DNA from: Dechloromonas agitata is5
GTDB lineage: Bacteria; Pseudomonadota; Gammaproteobacteria; Burkholderiales; Rhodocyclaceae
NCBI RefSeq assembly: GCF_000519045.1
Contig: NZ_KI912532.1
Location: forward strand, 372,001-436,000
Direction: 5' to 3'
DNA length: 64,000 bases
Of the stretch, positions 17,926 through 25,955 are shown piece after piece. How positions within the stretch are numbered: position 1 is the stretch's first letter; every line of letters starts with the position of its first letter. The notes under the pieces were generated by a model. It searched no databases. It saw nothing but the letters and a program-made list of their open reading frames with translations, and was not told where the DNA came from. A program made the position numbers and the translations under genes.

Positions 17926-18495
17926 TTAGGGGGCGTTCAGAAATTCGTCGATCTTCTTCAGCAGGTCCTTGTCTTCCGGTTTGGTGAAGCTGGTGTAGGC
18001 CACCACCTTCGTACCGTCGCGGTTGATCAGGTACTTGTGGAAGTTCCACTTCGGGGTGCTGCCGGTGATGTCGGCCAACTGGCGATAGAAGGCGTTGGCA
18101 CCCTTGCCCTTGACCACCGTCTTGCTCGCCATCGGGAACTCGACGCCGTAGGTCAGGCGGCAGAAATCAGCGATCTCCTTGTCGCTGCCCGGCTCCTGCT
18201 CACCAAAGTCGTTGGACGGGAAGCCGAGCACGACCAGGCCCTTGTCCTTCAGCCGGGCGTAGAGCTTTTCCAGGCCGTCGTACTGCGAGGTGAAACCGCA
18301 GTAGCTGGCGGTATTCACCACCAGGATGACCTTGCCGGCGTACTGACAGAGCGGCATCGGCTTGCCGTCCTGCAGGGTCGTGAAATTGTGATCGAGCAGC
18401 GAGGGACAGGCAGCCGAGGCCCCGAGCGGCACGACACTGGCCGAGAGCAGGCCGGCGATACCGAACCAACGTTTGAAGAATGTGTTCATGTTCAA
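17926..18495 (-). CDS. Periplasmic glutathione-peroxidase-family protein (Cys type)
   Basis: 189 residues. A signal peptide (FGIAGLLSASVVPLGASA) directs it to the periplasm. The peroxidatic Cys66 lies in VNTASYCGFTSQY, Gln100 in FGEQEPG and Trp150-Asn151 in KWNFHKYL, the usual catalytic set; Cys112 may be the resolving residue. Cys-type members generally take electrons from thioredoxin-like proteins rather than glutathione. It is first in a six-gene left-running operon and has a well-formed promoter (TTGACA, 17 bp, TATCTT). Its role is probably to reduce lipid or organic peroxides. Confidence 0.9.
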   Translation of the reverse strand: MNMNTFFKRWFGIAGLLSASVVPLGASAACPSLLDHNFTTLQDGKPMPLCQYAGKVILVVNTASYCGFTSQYDGLEKLYARLKDKGLVVLGFPSNDFGEQEPGSDKEIADFCRLTYGVEFPMASKTVVKGKGANAFYRQLADITGSTPKWNFHKYLINRDGTKVVAYTSFTKPEDKDLLKKIDEFLNAP

Positions 18496-18506
18496 CCTCG
18501 CTTTGT

Positions 18507-18521
18507 TTTGTCCTAGACAAA
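18507..18521. promoter_or_regulatory. Palindrome in the leader of the peroxidase operon
   Basis: TTTGTC-CTA-GACAAA is a perfect 6-bp inverted repeat. It lies just downstream of the predicted transcription start of the left-running operon. A related 15-mer TTTGTTCAGGACAAA at 18581-18595 matches it at 12 of 15 positions. It probably binds the adjacent MerR-type regulator (inference). Confidence 0.6.
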
Positions 18522-18537
18522 TTACGTCTTTGTTCGT

Positions 18538-18566
18538 AAGATAGTGAGCAAAGAATCATTTGTCAA
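18538..18566 (-). promoter_or_regulatory. Promoter of the peroxidase-folE2-lipid operon
   Basis: Read on the minus strand: TTGACA (18566-18561), 17-bp spacer, TATCTT (18543-18538). The -35 hexamer is a perfect consensus. It overlaps the first 11-bp repeat of the operator cluster, so a bound regulator would cover it. Confidence 0.7.
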
Positions 18567-18591
18567 CGGTTTGTCTAACTTTTGTTCAGGA
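18559..18591. promoter_or_regulatory. Three 11-bp direct repeats, CarH-type operator candidate
   Basis: TTTGTCAACGG (18559-18569), TTTGTCTAACT (18570-18580) and TTTGTTCAGGA (18581-18591) are head-to-tail with exactly 11-bp spacing. CarH tetramers are known to bind tandem 11-bp repeats. The first repeat covers the -35 of the left operon and the third covers the AGGA ribosome site of the regulator gene itself, so binding could repress both directions. Confidence 0.65.
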
Positions 18592-18597
18592 CAAATT

Positions 18598-19500
18598 ATG
18601 AGCACCCTCAGTTTCAATATTGCTGCAGTCGAGCGCGACACCGGGCTGTCCAAGGATGTCCTGCGCATGTGGGAGCGGCGCTACGGCTTTCCGGTTCCCG
18701 AACGCGATGCCAACGGCGAGCGCCTCTACCCGGCTGCCCAGGTCGAACGCCTGCGCCTGATCAAACGCCTGATGGATCAAGGACATCGACCGGGCAAGCT
18801 GATTGCTGCCCCGGAAGAGGAACTGGCCGCGCTCGCCCCGCGCCGGCCGCGCGAGACGGCCGCCCCCCTGCCGAAAGCGGCGGGCGACAGCCTGGACGAG
18901 TTGATCGAATACATCCGCCGCCACGATGGGCCGGGTTTCCAGCAGGCCATGCAGCAACGCCTGGTGCGCCAGGGCTTGCAGGCGTTTGTCCAGGACACCG
19001 TGGCCCCGCTGACGCGCCGCGTCGGCGAAGCCTGGGAGGAAGGCAACATCGAGGTCTTCGAGGAACACCTGTTCACCGAACTGACCAAGCGCCTGCTCCG
19101 CCAGACCATCGCCACACTGCCCGCCGGCCGCGGCCCGCGCGTGCTGCTGACCACCGTGCCGGAAGAACAGCACGTCCTCGGCCTGCTCATGGTCGAGGCC
19201 CTGCTCGCTCTCGAAGGTGCCGAGTGCATCCCGCTCGGCACGCAGATGCCGCTGCTCGACATCGGCCGCGCCGCCGAAGCCCACGCGGCCGATATCGTCG
19301 CGCTCTCCTTCTCCATCGCCTTCCCGCAGCGCCAGATCGGCGGCCTGGTTCAGCACCTGCGCCAGATCCTGCCGCCGACGGTCGCCCTCTGGGTCGGCGG
19401 CGGTGGCATTCGGCGCCTGGCGGCGCAACCCGGGGTCGCCTTGCTACCCCAGCTACCCGACGCCATCGCCGCCCTGCAAGCCTGGCGAGGCACCCACTGA
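18598..19500 (+). CDS. B12-binding MerR-family regulator (CarH/LitR-type photoreceptor)
   Basis: 300 residues. The MerR winged helix is at 5-72 (NIAAVERDTGLSKDVLRMWERRYGF). A helical cap follows with Trp146, Glu156 and His157, reproducing the W-x9-E-H motif that covers adenosylcobalamin in CarH. The Rossmann B12 domain has Glu190, His192 and Gly195 (EQHVLG); His192 lies 35 residues after His157, the spacing I recall between His142 and His177 of Thermus CarH. In the dark, B12-bound tetramers repress; light breaks the Co-C bond and releases DNA. The ATG has an AGGA site 6 bp upstream. It is divergent from the peroxidase operon and begins the photolyase operon. Confidence 0.88.
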   Translation: MSTLSFNIAAVERDTGLSKDVLRMWERRYGFPVPERDANGERLYPAAQVERLRLIKRLMDQGHRPGKLIAAPEEELAALAPRRPRETAAPLPKAAGDSLDELIEYIRRHDGPGFQQAMQQRLVRQGLQAFVQDTVAPLTRRVGEAWEEGNIEVFEEHLFTELTKRLLRQTIATLPAGRGPRVLLTTVPEEQHVLGLLMVEALLALEGAECIPLGTQMPLLDIGRAAEAHAADIVALSFSIAFPQRQIGGLVQHLRQILPPTVALWVGGGGIRRLAAQPGVALLPQLPDAIAALQAWRGTH

Positions 19501-19652
19501 AGTCCGGCTTTCGCGGCAACAAGGCCGCCCTGCCCTGCAAGCCCTGCCAGTCCTGTGGCCGATCAATGAGCTGGCGGCGTAAATGGGCGGCCAACTGGGA
19601 GCGCGTGCGCTACTGCTCGGTTGCCTGCCGGCGGAAGGCCCGCGCGACCTGA
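19497..19652 (+). CDS. DUF2256 small zinc-ribbon-like protein
   Basis: 51 residues, too short for most gene lists. It has no ATG: the best start is CTG at 19497, overlapping the regulator's TGA in a CTGA arrangement, with GAGG about 7 bp upstream. The sequence NKAALPCKPCQSCGRSMSWR, then KWAANWERVRYCSVACRR, is characteristic of DUF2256. Cys14/17/20 and Cys40/44 could bind one zinc. DUF2256 genes are often next to cryptochrome or photolyase-like genes, and here the photolyase starts 9 bp downstream. Its function is unknown. Confidence 0.85.
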   Translation: MKSGFRGNKAALPCKPCQSCGRSMSWRRKWAANWERVRYCSVACRRKARAT

Positions 19653-19661
19653 AGCGTTTTC

Positions 19662-21188
19662 ATGAACCGCCTGTTCCTGATCCTCGGCGATCAGCTCCAT
19701 CCCGATCCGCACCCGCTGCTCGTCGACTTCGACCCGGCGCACGACCGCCTGCTGATGGTCGAGGCCAGCGAGGAATCGACCCATGTCTGGAGCCACCAGG
19801 CACGCAGCGCGCTTTTCCTGGCCGCCATGCGCCACCGCGCCGCCGCCTTCCGTGCCGCCGGACTGCCGCTGACCTACCGGCAGCTGGGCGAGCACCCGCA
19901 GGCCAGCCTCAGCGCCACCCTGTGCGCTGAAATTGGTAGCACCCGCCAGGTCGTCATGCTCGAAGCCGGCGACTACCGGCTGCAGCAGGCGATCCAGAGT
20001 GCCTGCACGGCGGCTGGCGTTGCACTGGAAAACCGCCCCGATCCGCACTTTCTCTGCGCGCAGGGTGAATTCAACGCCTGGGCCGGCGACAAGACGAACC
20101 TGCGCCTCGAATTCTTCTACCGCTGGCAACGTAAGCGGCACGGCATCCTGATGGCCGGCGATACGCCAGTCGGTGGCCAGTGGAATTTCGATGCCGACAA
20201 TCGCCAGTCCTTCGGCCGCCAGGGGCCAGGCCTGTTACCGCCGCCTCCGCACTTCGCGCCCGACGCCCTGACCCGCTCGGCCATCGCCGATGTCGAACGC
20301 CATTTCCCCGAGCATCCGGGCCGCACCGCCCATTTCGGCTGGCCGGTGACGACGGCACAGGCCCACACCGCGCTCGACGACTTCATTACCCACCGCCTGC
20401 CGGAATTCGGCCGCTGGCAGGACGCCATGTGGAGCGGCCAGCCCTTCCTGTGGCACTCCCTGCTCTCGGCCGCGCTGAACCTCAAGCTGCTCGACCCGCG
20501 TACGGTGATCGGCGCCACCGTCGCCGCCTACGAATCCGGCCGCGTGCCGCTCGCTGCTGCCGAAGGCTTCATCCGGCAGATACTCGGCTGGCGCGAATTC
20601 GTCCGCGGCGTCTATGGGCGACAGATGCCGGCGCTGGCCGAAGCCAACCAGTACGGCCACACCACACCGCTGCCCGGCTGGTTCTGGACCGGCCACACCC
20701 ATGCCGCCTGCCTGGCCGCCGCCATCGGCCAAACGCTGGAGCACGGCTACGCCCATCACATCCAGCGCCTGATGATCACCGGCAACTTCGCCCTGCTCGC
20801 CGGCCTGCAACCGCGCCAGGTGGCCGACTGGTATCTTGCTGTCTATGTCGACGCCGTGGCCTGGGTTGAGGAACCGAACACCCTGGGCATGGCGCTCAAC
20901 GCTTGGCCGGGCATGACCAGCAAGCCCTACTGCGCCAGCGGCGCCTACATCGACCGGATGAGCGACTATTGCCGCGGCTGCCGCTACAACCCGAAAACCC
21001 GCGTCGGCCCCGGTGCCTGCCCCTTCACCACGCTGTACTGGGATTTCCTGGCCCGCCACCGCCAGCGCTTCGCCGCCAATCCCCGGATGGCCATGCCGCT
21101 GAAAAATCTCGACCGCCTGAGCGACACCGAACTAAACGCCATCCGCCACCAGGCAGCGAACCTGCGCGCCGATTTCGACGGGGTGTGA
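19662..21188 (+). CDS. FeS-BCP photolyase/cryptochrome (PhrB/CryB type)
   Basis: 508 residues. The N-terminus FLILGDQLHPD is the DPRP/FeS-BCP start rather than a classical photolyase start. Cys350, Cys437, Cys440 and Cys453 correspond almost exactly to the four 4Fe-4S ligands reported for Agrobacterium PhrB (350, 438, 441, 454). The FAD domain contains GWREFVRGVYG, HHIQRLMITGNFALL and EEPNTLGMALNAW. Family members repair 6-4 photoproducts or act as blue-light regulators and carry a lumazine antenna. It shares an operon with the B12 regulator and DUF2256, so it should be light-induced. Confidence 0.92.
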   Translation: MNRLFLILGDQLHPDPHPLLVDFDPAHDRLLMVEASEESTHVWSHQARSALFLAAMRHRAAAFRAAGLPLTYRQLGEHPQASLSATLCAEIGSTRQVVMLEAGDYRLQQAIQSACTAAGVALENRPDPHFLCAQGEFNAWAGDKTNLRLEFFYRWQRKRHGILMAGDTPVGGQWNFDADNRQSFGRQGPGLLPPPPHFAPDALTRSAIADVERHFPEHPGRTAHFGWPVTTAQAHTALDDFITHRLPEFGRWQDAMWSGQPFLWHSLLSAALNLKLLDPRTVIGATVAAYESGRVPLAAAEGFIRQILGWREFVRGVYGRQMPALAEANQYGHTTPLPGWFWTGHTHAACLAAAIGQTLEHGYAHHIQRLMITGNFALLAGLQPRQVADWYLAVYVDAVAWVEEPNTLGMALNAWPGMTSKPYCASGAYIDRMSDYCRGCRYNPKTRVGPGACPFTTLYWDFLARHRQRFAANPRMAMPLKNLDRLSDTELNAIRHQAANLRADFDGV

Positions 21189-21372
21189 GGGGGATTGAAC
21201 GCCAAGGCGCAAAGGTGTGGCCAAGAAAGGCGAGGACAAACAAGGTTGTTCCCTTTGCGCCTGCTTGGCGCCCTACCGTCTCGGCGACGAGGGTTGATTC
21301 TGATTTTCAGGATTACTGCAGTACCGACCAGCCGCGCATTAAAATGTCGAAATCACCAACCGCCTACCGATC
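21189..21372. repeat. Intergenic repeat of the CGCAAAGG family
   Basis: CGCCAAGGCGCAAAGG (21200-21215) faces CCCTTTGCGCCTGCTTGGCG (21251-21270), an imperfect inverted repeat with a 3-base insertion and a loop of about 35 bases. Similar degenerate sequences lie at about 22999-23033 and 30131-30212. No gene is present. TAAAAT at 21340-21345 may be the -10 of rfaE2. Confidence 0.55.
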
Positions 21373-21861
21373 ATGACCTACGCCGCCCCCGCTTTCGAAT
21401 CCAAGATCTGCCCGCCCGACCAACTGGCCGCCCGCGCTGCCCAACTGGCCCGGCCGCTGGTATTCACCAACGGTTGTTTCGACATCCTGCACCGCGGTCA
21501 TGTCACCTACCTGGCGCAGGCCGCCGCGCTCGGCACCAGCCTGGTCGTCGCGCTGAATACCGACGCCTCGGTCAAGCGCCTCGGCAAGGGCGACGACCGC
21601 CCGGTCAATACACTGGAAGACCGCCTCGCGGTGATGGCCTCGCTCGGCTGCGTGGCGCTGGTCACCTGGTTCGACGAAGACACCCCGCTCCAGCGCATTC
21701 TCGATTGCCGGCCGGAAATCCTGGTCAAGGGCGGTGACTGGCCGATAGACAAGATCGTCGGCTGCACCGAAGTGCGCGGCTGGGGCGGCACGGTGCACTC
21801 CATCCCCTTCATCCACCAGAAATCGACGACGGCGCTGCTGGAGAAGATCCGCCGCCTGTAA
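21373..21861 (+). CDS. rfaE2: D-glycero-beta-D-manno-heptose 1-phosphate adenylyltransferase
   Basis: 162 residues, a stand-alone nucleotidyltransferase domain equivalent to the C-terminal half of enterobacterial HldE. VFTNGCFDILHRGHVTYL holds the HxGH-type signature, and PEILVKGGDWPIDKIVG is the usual RfaE2 motif; STTALLEKIR closes the domain. It makes ADP-heptose for the LPS inner core and thus works with gmhA at 3 kb. The kinase half (rfaE1) is not in this window. The diguanylate cyclase starts 7 bp after its stop. Confidence 0.93.
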   Translation: MTYAAPAFESKICPPDQLAARAAQLARPLVFTNGCFDILHRGHVTYLAQAAALGTSLVVALNTDASVKRLGKGDDRPVNTLEDRLAVMASLGCVALVTWFDEDTPLQRILDCRPEILVKGGDWPIDKIVGCTEVRGWGGTVHSIPFIHQKSTTALLEKIRRL

Positions 21862-21868
21862 GCCCGCC

Positions 21869-22990
21869 ATGACCACGCAGTCGCAAGCCTTCACGCTGAC
21901 CGAACAGGAAACGCACATACGTTTGCGGGCGGCAGCCTTCGTCGGCGTCGGGGTGCCGGCGCTGATCTATTTCGGGATCATGGCCGCCATCGAAAGCGAA
22001 TGGGTGCTCTGTGCCCTCGCCTTCATCACTTCCGCCACCATCGTCGTCTGCTTCCTGTTCCTCTGGCAACGCCGTCGCGGCTATGCCGCCGTGCGCCCGG
22101 CCATCGCCTGCTACACGGCCTTGCTGCTCTATCTCGTCGCCTTTTCCGGGCCGGAACATGTACGCACCCTGTGGCTACTGACCCTGCCGCTGGTTTCCAC
22201 CCTCCTGCTGCCACCGCGCGAAGGCGGCATCTGGGCAGCTGGCTCGATGCTGATGGCCGCCTACCTGATGCTGCAGGGAGGCCGGTTCGATGGCAGCAGC
22301 AGCTACTCCGCCGCCTACATCCTTCGCTTCACCATCGTATACGGCCTGCTCAGCGCCGTGCTGATCTGGTCGGAAATCCTGCTTCAGCGCTACCAGGCCC
22401 GCCTGCAGGGGCAGAACGCGATGCTGGCCGAGGAACGCGATCGCCTGGAAAAGGAAGTCATCGAGCGCGCCGCACTGGAGGAAGAACTGCGCTATCTGGC
22501 GACAACCGCCCCGCTGACCGGCCTGCTCAACCGCCGCGCCTTCATGGCCATGCTGGCCGGTGAGCTGACACGCAGCCAGCGGCTACGCAGCCGCTTCACC
22601 GTACTGATGCTCGACATCGACCATTTCAAGCAGATCAACGACAGCCACGGCCACCCGGCCGGCGATGCCGTGCTGGTCCATGTCGCGGCACTGCTCACCG
22701 AGCAGTTGCGCGGCATCGACAAGCTGGCCCGGATCGGCGGCGAGGAATTCGCCATCATGCTGGTCGACACCCCGGCCGACAGCGCCGCCGGCGTCGTCGG
22801 CCGCCTGCTCGACGCGATTCGCCACAAACCGGCCGAACACCCGGCCAGCCACCAGCCGATTGCCTTCACGGCCAGCATCGGCTGCACCGAAAGCCTGCCG
22901 GACGATGATGAACTGAGCGCCCTCGCCCGTGCCGACCGGGCGCTCTACATCGCCAAACAATCAGGGCGCGACCGCCACGCCTGGGTTTGA
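21869..22990 (+). CDS. Membrane diguanylate cyclase (GGDEF)
   Basis: 373 residues. About six membrane segments (about 24-170) form an uncharacterised sensor, then a short coiled coil (about 175-208) leads into the GGDEF domain. The active site is GGEEF at 290-294, and RGID at 281-284 is an intact inhibitory I-site five residues before it, so the enzyme should make c-di-GMP and be feedback-inhibited. The usual DPLTGL motif reads APLTGL. It is probably co-transcribed with rfaE2. Confidence 0.9.
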   Translation: MTTQSQAFTLTEQETHIRLRAAAFVGVGVPALIYFGIMAAIESEWVLCALAFITSATIVVCFLFLWQRRRGYAAVRPAIACYTALLLYLVAFSGPEHVRTLWLLTLPLVSTLLLPPREGGIWAAGSMLMAAYLMLQGGRFDGSSSYSAAYILRFTIVYGLLSAVLIWSEILLQRYQARLQGQNAMLAEERDRLEKEVIERAALEEELRYLATTAPLTGLLNRRAFMAMLAGELTRSQRLRSRFTVLMLDIDHFKQINDSHGHPAGDAVLVHVAALLTEQLRGIDKLARIGGEEFAIMLVDTPADSAAGVVGRLLDAIRHKPAEHPASHQPIAFTASIGCTESLPDDDELSALARADRALYIAKQSGRDRHAWV

Positions 22991-23038
22991 GATAAATCCT
23001 TTCACCGCAGACGCGCCGAAGCCTTTCGCCTTTAAGCC

Positions 23039-24931
23039 CTACAACACTACCTGCGTGCCGAGTTCGACGACGCGGTTACTCGGGATGTTGAAGAAGGCGG
23101 TGGCCGGGCTGGCGTTGCGGAACATGGCAATGAAGATCTTTTCCCGCCAGAAGGCCATTTCCGAGCCCAGGCGCGGGATCAGCGTTTCGCGGCCGATGAA
23201 GTAGGAGGTTTCAAGCGGGCTGAATTCCAGGCCGGCATCGGCGCAGAGCGACAGGGCGACCGGGATGTCCGGCTCATCCTTGAAACCGTACTGGATGACG
23301 ACGCTCCAGAAGTTTTCCTTGAGCTGGCGCACCTCGACGCGGTCGATGTCCGGCACGTAGGGCACGTCGAAGAACTGCACTGAGACGAGCACGACGCGCT
23401 CGTGCAGCACCTTGTTGTGCATCAGGTTGTGCAACAGCGCGTGCGGCACGCCCTTCGGGTCGGCGTTGAGGAAGACCGAGGTGCCGGCCACCCGCGTCGG
23501 CATCGACGAGGCCAGCGAATCGAGGAACAGCGCCAGCTCCAGGCGTTCGCCCTTGAGGCGGTCGGAAAGCAGCTGGCGACCGCGTTTCCAGGTGGTCATC
23601 AGCACGAAGACCGCCATTCCGGCAACCAGCGGGAACCAGCCGCCATCCGGAATCTTGAGGATATTGGCGGTCAGGAAGACCAGTTCGACGGCGAGGAAGA
23701 AGGCAAACAACAGGCCGGCACGCAGCCAGCCCCAGCCCCATACCTTGGCGGCAACGACGGTGGCCAGGATGGAGGTGATGACCATGTCGCCAGTCACCGC
23801 GATGCCGTAGGCAGCGGCCAGGTTGTTCGACGACTTGAAGCCGAGCACGAGGATCATCACGGCCACCATCAGGCCCCAGTTGACCGCCGGCAGGTAGATC
23901 TGGCCCTGCTCCTTCTCGCTGGTGTGCTGCACTTCCATGCGTGGCACGAAGCCGAGCTGCATGGCCTGGCGGGTCACCGAGAAGGCCCCGGAAATGACCG
24001 CCTGCGAGGCGATGACGGTGGCCAGCGTCGCCAGGCCGATGAGCGGGTAGAGCGCCCAGTCCGGCGCCGAGCGGTAGAAGGGGTTGTCAGCCACCGCCGG
24101 GTCGGCAAGGATGGCGGCGCCCTGACCCATGTAGTTGAGGACCAGCGCCGGCAGCACGAAAGCGAACCAGGCCCGCGATATGGGCTTGCGGCCGAAGTGG
24201 CCCATGTCGGCATAGAGCGCCTCGGCCCCGGTCACGGCGAGCACCACGTTGCCCATGGCGACCAGCGACATGGCCTTGTTGGCGAGCAGGAATTCGAAGC
24301 CATACAGCGGATTCAGCGCCATCAGGATTTCCGGATGGTCGATGATGCTGTGGATGCCGAGCAGCGCCAGCACGCTGAACCAGACCAGCATGACCGGGCC
24401 GAAGAAGGCACCGACCACGGCGGTGCCGCTCTTCTGCACGAAAAAGAGGCCGAACAGCACGACGATGGTGATCGGGATGACGAAGGGGTGCAGCGCCGGT
24501 GCCCCGACCTCCAGCCCCTCGACGGCCGAGAGCACCGAAATCGCCGGGGTCACCATGCCGTCGCCGTAGAACATGGCGGCGCCGAGCACGCCGACGATCA
24601 TGATCCATTTTCCGTGATGCGGCTTGTCCTGCACCGTGTGCAGGGCCAGCGCGATGAGCGCCATGATGCCGCCCTCGCCGCGGTTGTCGGCGCGCATGAT
24701 GAAGGTCACGTACTTGACCGAGACGACGATGACCAACGCCCAGAAGAACAGCGACAGGCTGCCGTAGATATTGGCCTGGTTGACCGGAATCGGATGATTG
24801 CCGGCGAAGACTTCCTTCACCGCATACAGCGGGCTGGTCCCGATGTCGCCGTAGACGACGCCGAGGGCGGCCAGCGCCAGGGCGGCGAAGCGCGTGCCGG
24901 TCGTCCCGCCGGCCGATTGATGACTGCTCAT
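23039..24931 (-). CDS. kup: Low-affinity potassium uptake protein Kup
   Basis: 630 residues from the ATG at 24931; the frame stays open 16 codons upstream to a weak start. The N-terminal ALGVVYGDIGTSPLYAVKEVF is the KUP/HAK signature. About 12 membrane segments follow with FYGDGMVTPAISVLSAVEGLE and GAEALYADMGHFG, and a cytoplasmic tail of about 170 residues ends the protein. It takes up K+ with protons. A second K+ gene in the window is the channel at 4.7 kb. It runs behind the HDOD gene with about 100 bp between. Confidence 0.93.
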   Translation of the reverse strand: MSSHQSAGGTTGTRFAALALAALGVVYGDIGTSPLYAVKEVFAGNHPIPVNQANIYGSLSLFFWALVIVVSVKYVTFIMRADNRGEGGIMALIALALHTVQDKPHHGKWIMIVGVLGAAMFYGDGMVTPAISVLSAVEGLEVGAPALHPFVIPITIVVLFGLFFVQKSGTAVVGAFFGPVMLVWFSVLALLGIHSIIDHPEILMALNPLYGFEFLLANKAMSLVAMGNVVLAVTGAEALYADMGHFGRKPISRAWFAFVLPALVLNYMGQGAAILADPAVADNPFYRSAPDWALYPLIGLATLATVIASQAVISGAFSVTRQAMQLGFVPRMEVQHTSEKEQGQIYLPAVNWGLMVAVMILVLGFKSSNNLAAAYGIAVTGDMVITSILATVVAAKVWGWGWLRAGLLFAFFLAVELVFLTANILKIPDGGWFPLVAGMAVFVLMTTWKRGRQLLSDRLKGERLELALFLDSLASSMPTRVAGTSVFLNADPKGVPHALLHNLMHNKVLHERVVLVSVQFFDVPYVPDIDRVEVRQLKENFWSVVIQYGFKDEPDIPVALSLCADAGLEFSPLETSYFIGRETLIPRLGSEMAFWREKIFIAMFRNASPATAFFNIPSNRVVELGTQVVL

Positions 24932-25034
24932 GACTGCTCCCTGCGTGTCGCGGCCTTCTCGGTGAGCCGCTTTCTGCACTTATCCTGCTGCACCGGCCTG
25001 ACCATTTTCTGACACGCCGGCGAATCGCAGCCGA

Positions 25035-25883
25035 TTAGCCGCCCAACGCGGCCTTCAGCGACAGCACTTCTTCTTCCGACTCCTCGACGATCTCGGCCAG
25101 GGTGTCGGCATCGAACAGCGTGTCGAGTATCGAGGTATCGACCGGCGCATCGAGTTCCGGATCGCGCCAGCAGGAAGTCCGGTTGGCGATCTTGTTGGCG
25201 ACGTAGAGCACGTCCGAGAGATTGGAGACCGCACTGATTTCGCGATCGGTTTCGTGGTCGCGCACGGCTTCGAGGACCGGCTCGGGCGAACCGAGGGCCG
25301 ACAACAGGGCGTGGCCGATGTTGTCGTGCCAGCCGACCAGCAGGGCATGCAATTCAGCCTTGTCGGCAACCAGTTCCGGGAAGTTGGCGGCACGCGACAT
25401 CAGATAGAAGACGCCGAGGTCATGCACCAGGCCGGTGAACATCGCCTCGTCGCCGTTGATCTTCGCCAGCTTGCGGGCCAGCACACGGCACAGCGCGGCC
25501 ACATGCGAGGTGTGCTCCCACAGGCGCTGCGAAATGCCCTCGAACGGCTGCATCTGCTTGGATTTCAGCAGCTGCTCCATGGCCACCGCGAAGGATACCG
25601 TGCGCACCGCCTCCATGCCGACGCGGACAATGGCGCTCTTCACATCGGCAATCTCGCGACCGCTCGGGTTGAGGGCCACCGAGTTCGCCATGCGGATGAT
25701 CTTGGCGCTCATCAGCGGCTCGGCACCAACCAGCTTGGCCAGCTGATCGACGCTCAGGTTGGGATCCTTGAGCGCGGTGCGGACCTGGAAGGTGATGTCG
25801 AGAAAGGTCGGGAAGGTGATTTCGGAACCCGACAAATCGCGGGCGATATCTTCGAGAATCTTGAAGGTGACGGCGTTGGTCAT
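25035..25883 (-). CDS. HDOD domain signalling protein
   Basis: 282 residues, essentially a single HDOD domain (about 20-225), with LAKLVGAEPLMSAKIIRMANS and LVHDLGVFYLMSRA. HDOD is a degenerate HD fold that usually lacks phosphodiesterase activity; one HD pair (VHDLG) remains but the full metal set is not evident. Such proteins act as adaptors in c-di-GMP, chemotaxis or stress signalling. There is no attached receiver or output domain. The partner is unknown. Confidence 0.85.
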   Translation of the reverse strand: MTNAVTFKILEDIARDLSGSEITFPTFLDITFQVRTALKDPNLSVDQLAKLVGAEPLMSAKIIRMANSVALNPSGREIADVKSAIVRVGMEAVRTVSFAVAMEQLLKSKQMQPFEGISQRLWEHTSHVAALCRVLARKLAKINGDEAMFTGLVHDLGVFYLMSRAANFPELVADKAELHALLVGWHDNIGHALLSALGSPEPVLEAVRDHETDREISAVSNLSDVLYVANKIANRTSCWRDPELDAPVDTSILDTLFDADTLAEIVEESEEEVLSLKAALGG

Positions 25884-25955
25884 GCGACTACCCCTGCAAC
25901 GGTGATGCGGACGAAGGGCCGGAAACGCATGGTGTTCCCGGCAGCCGAACGGGCC

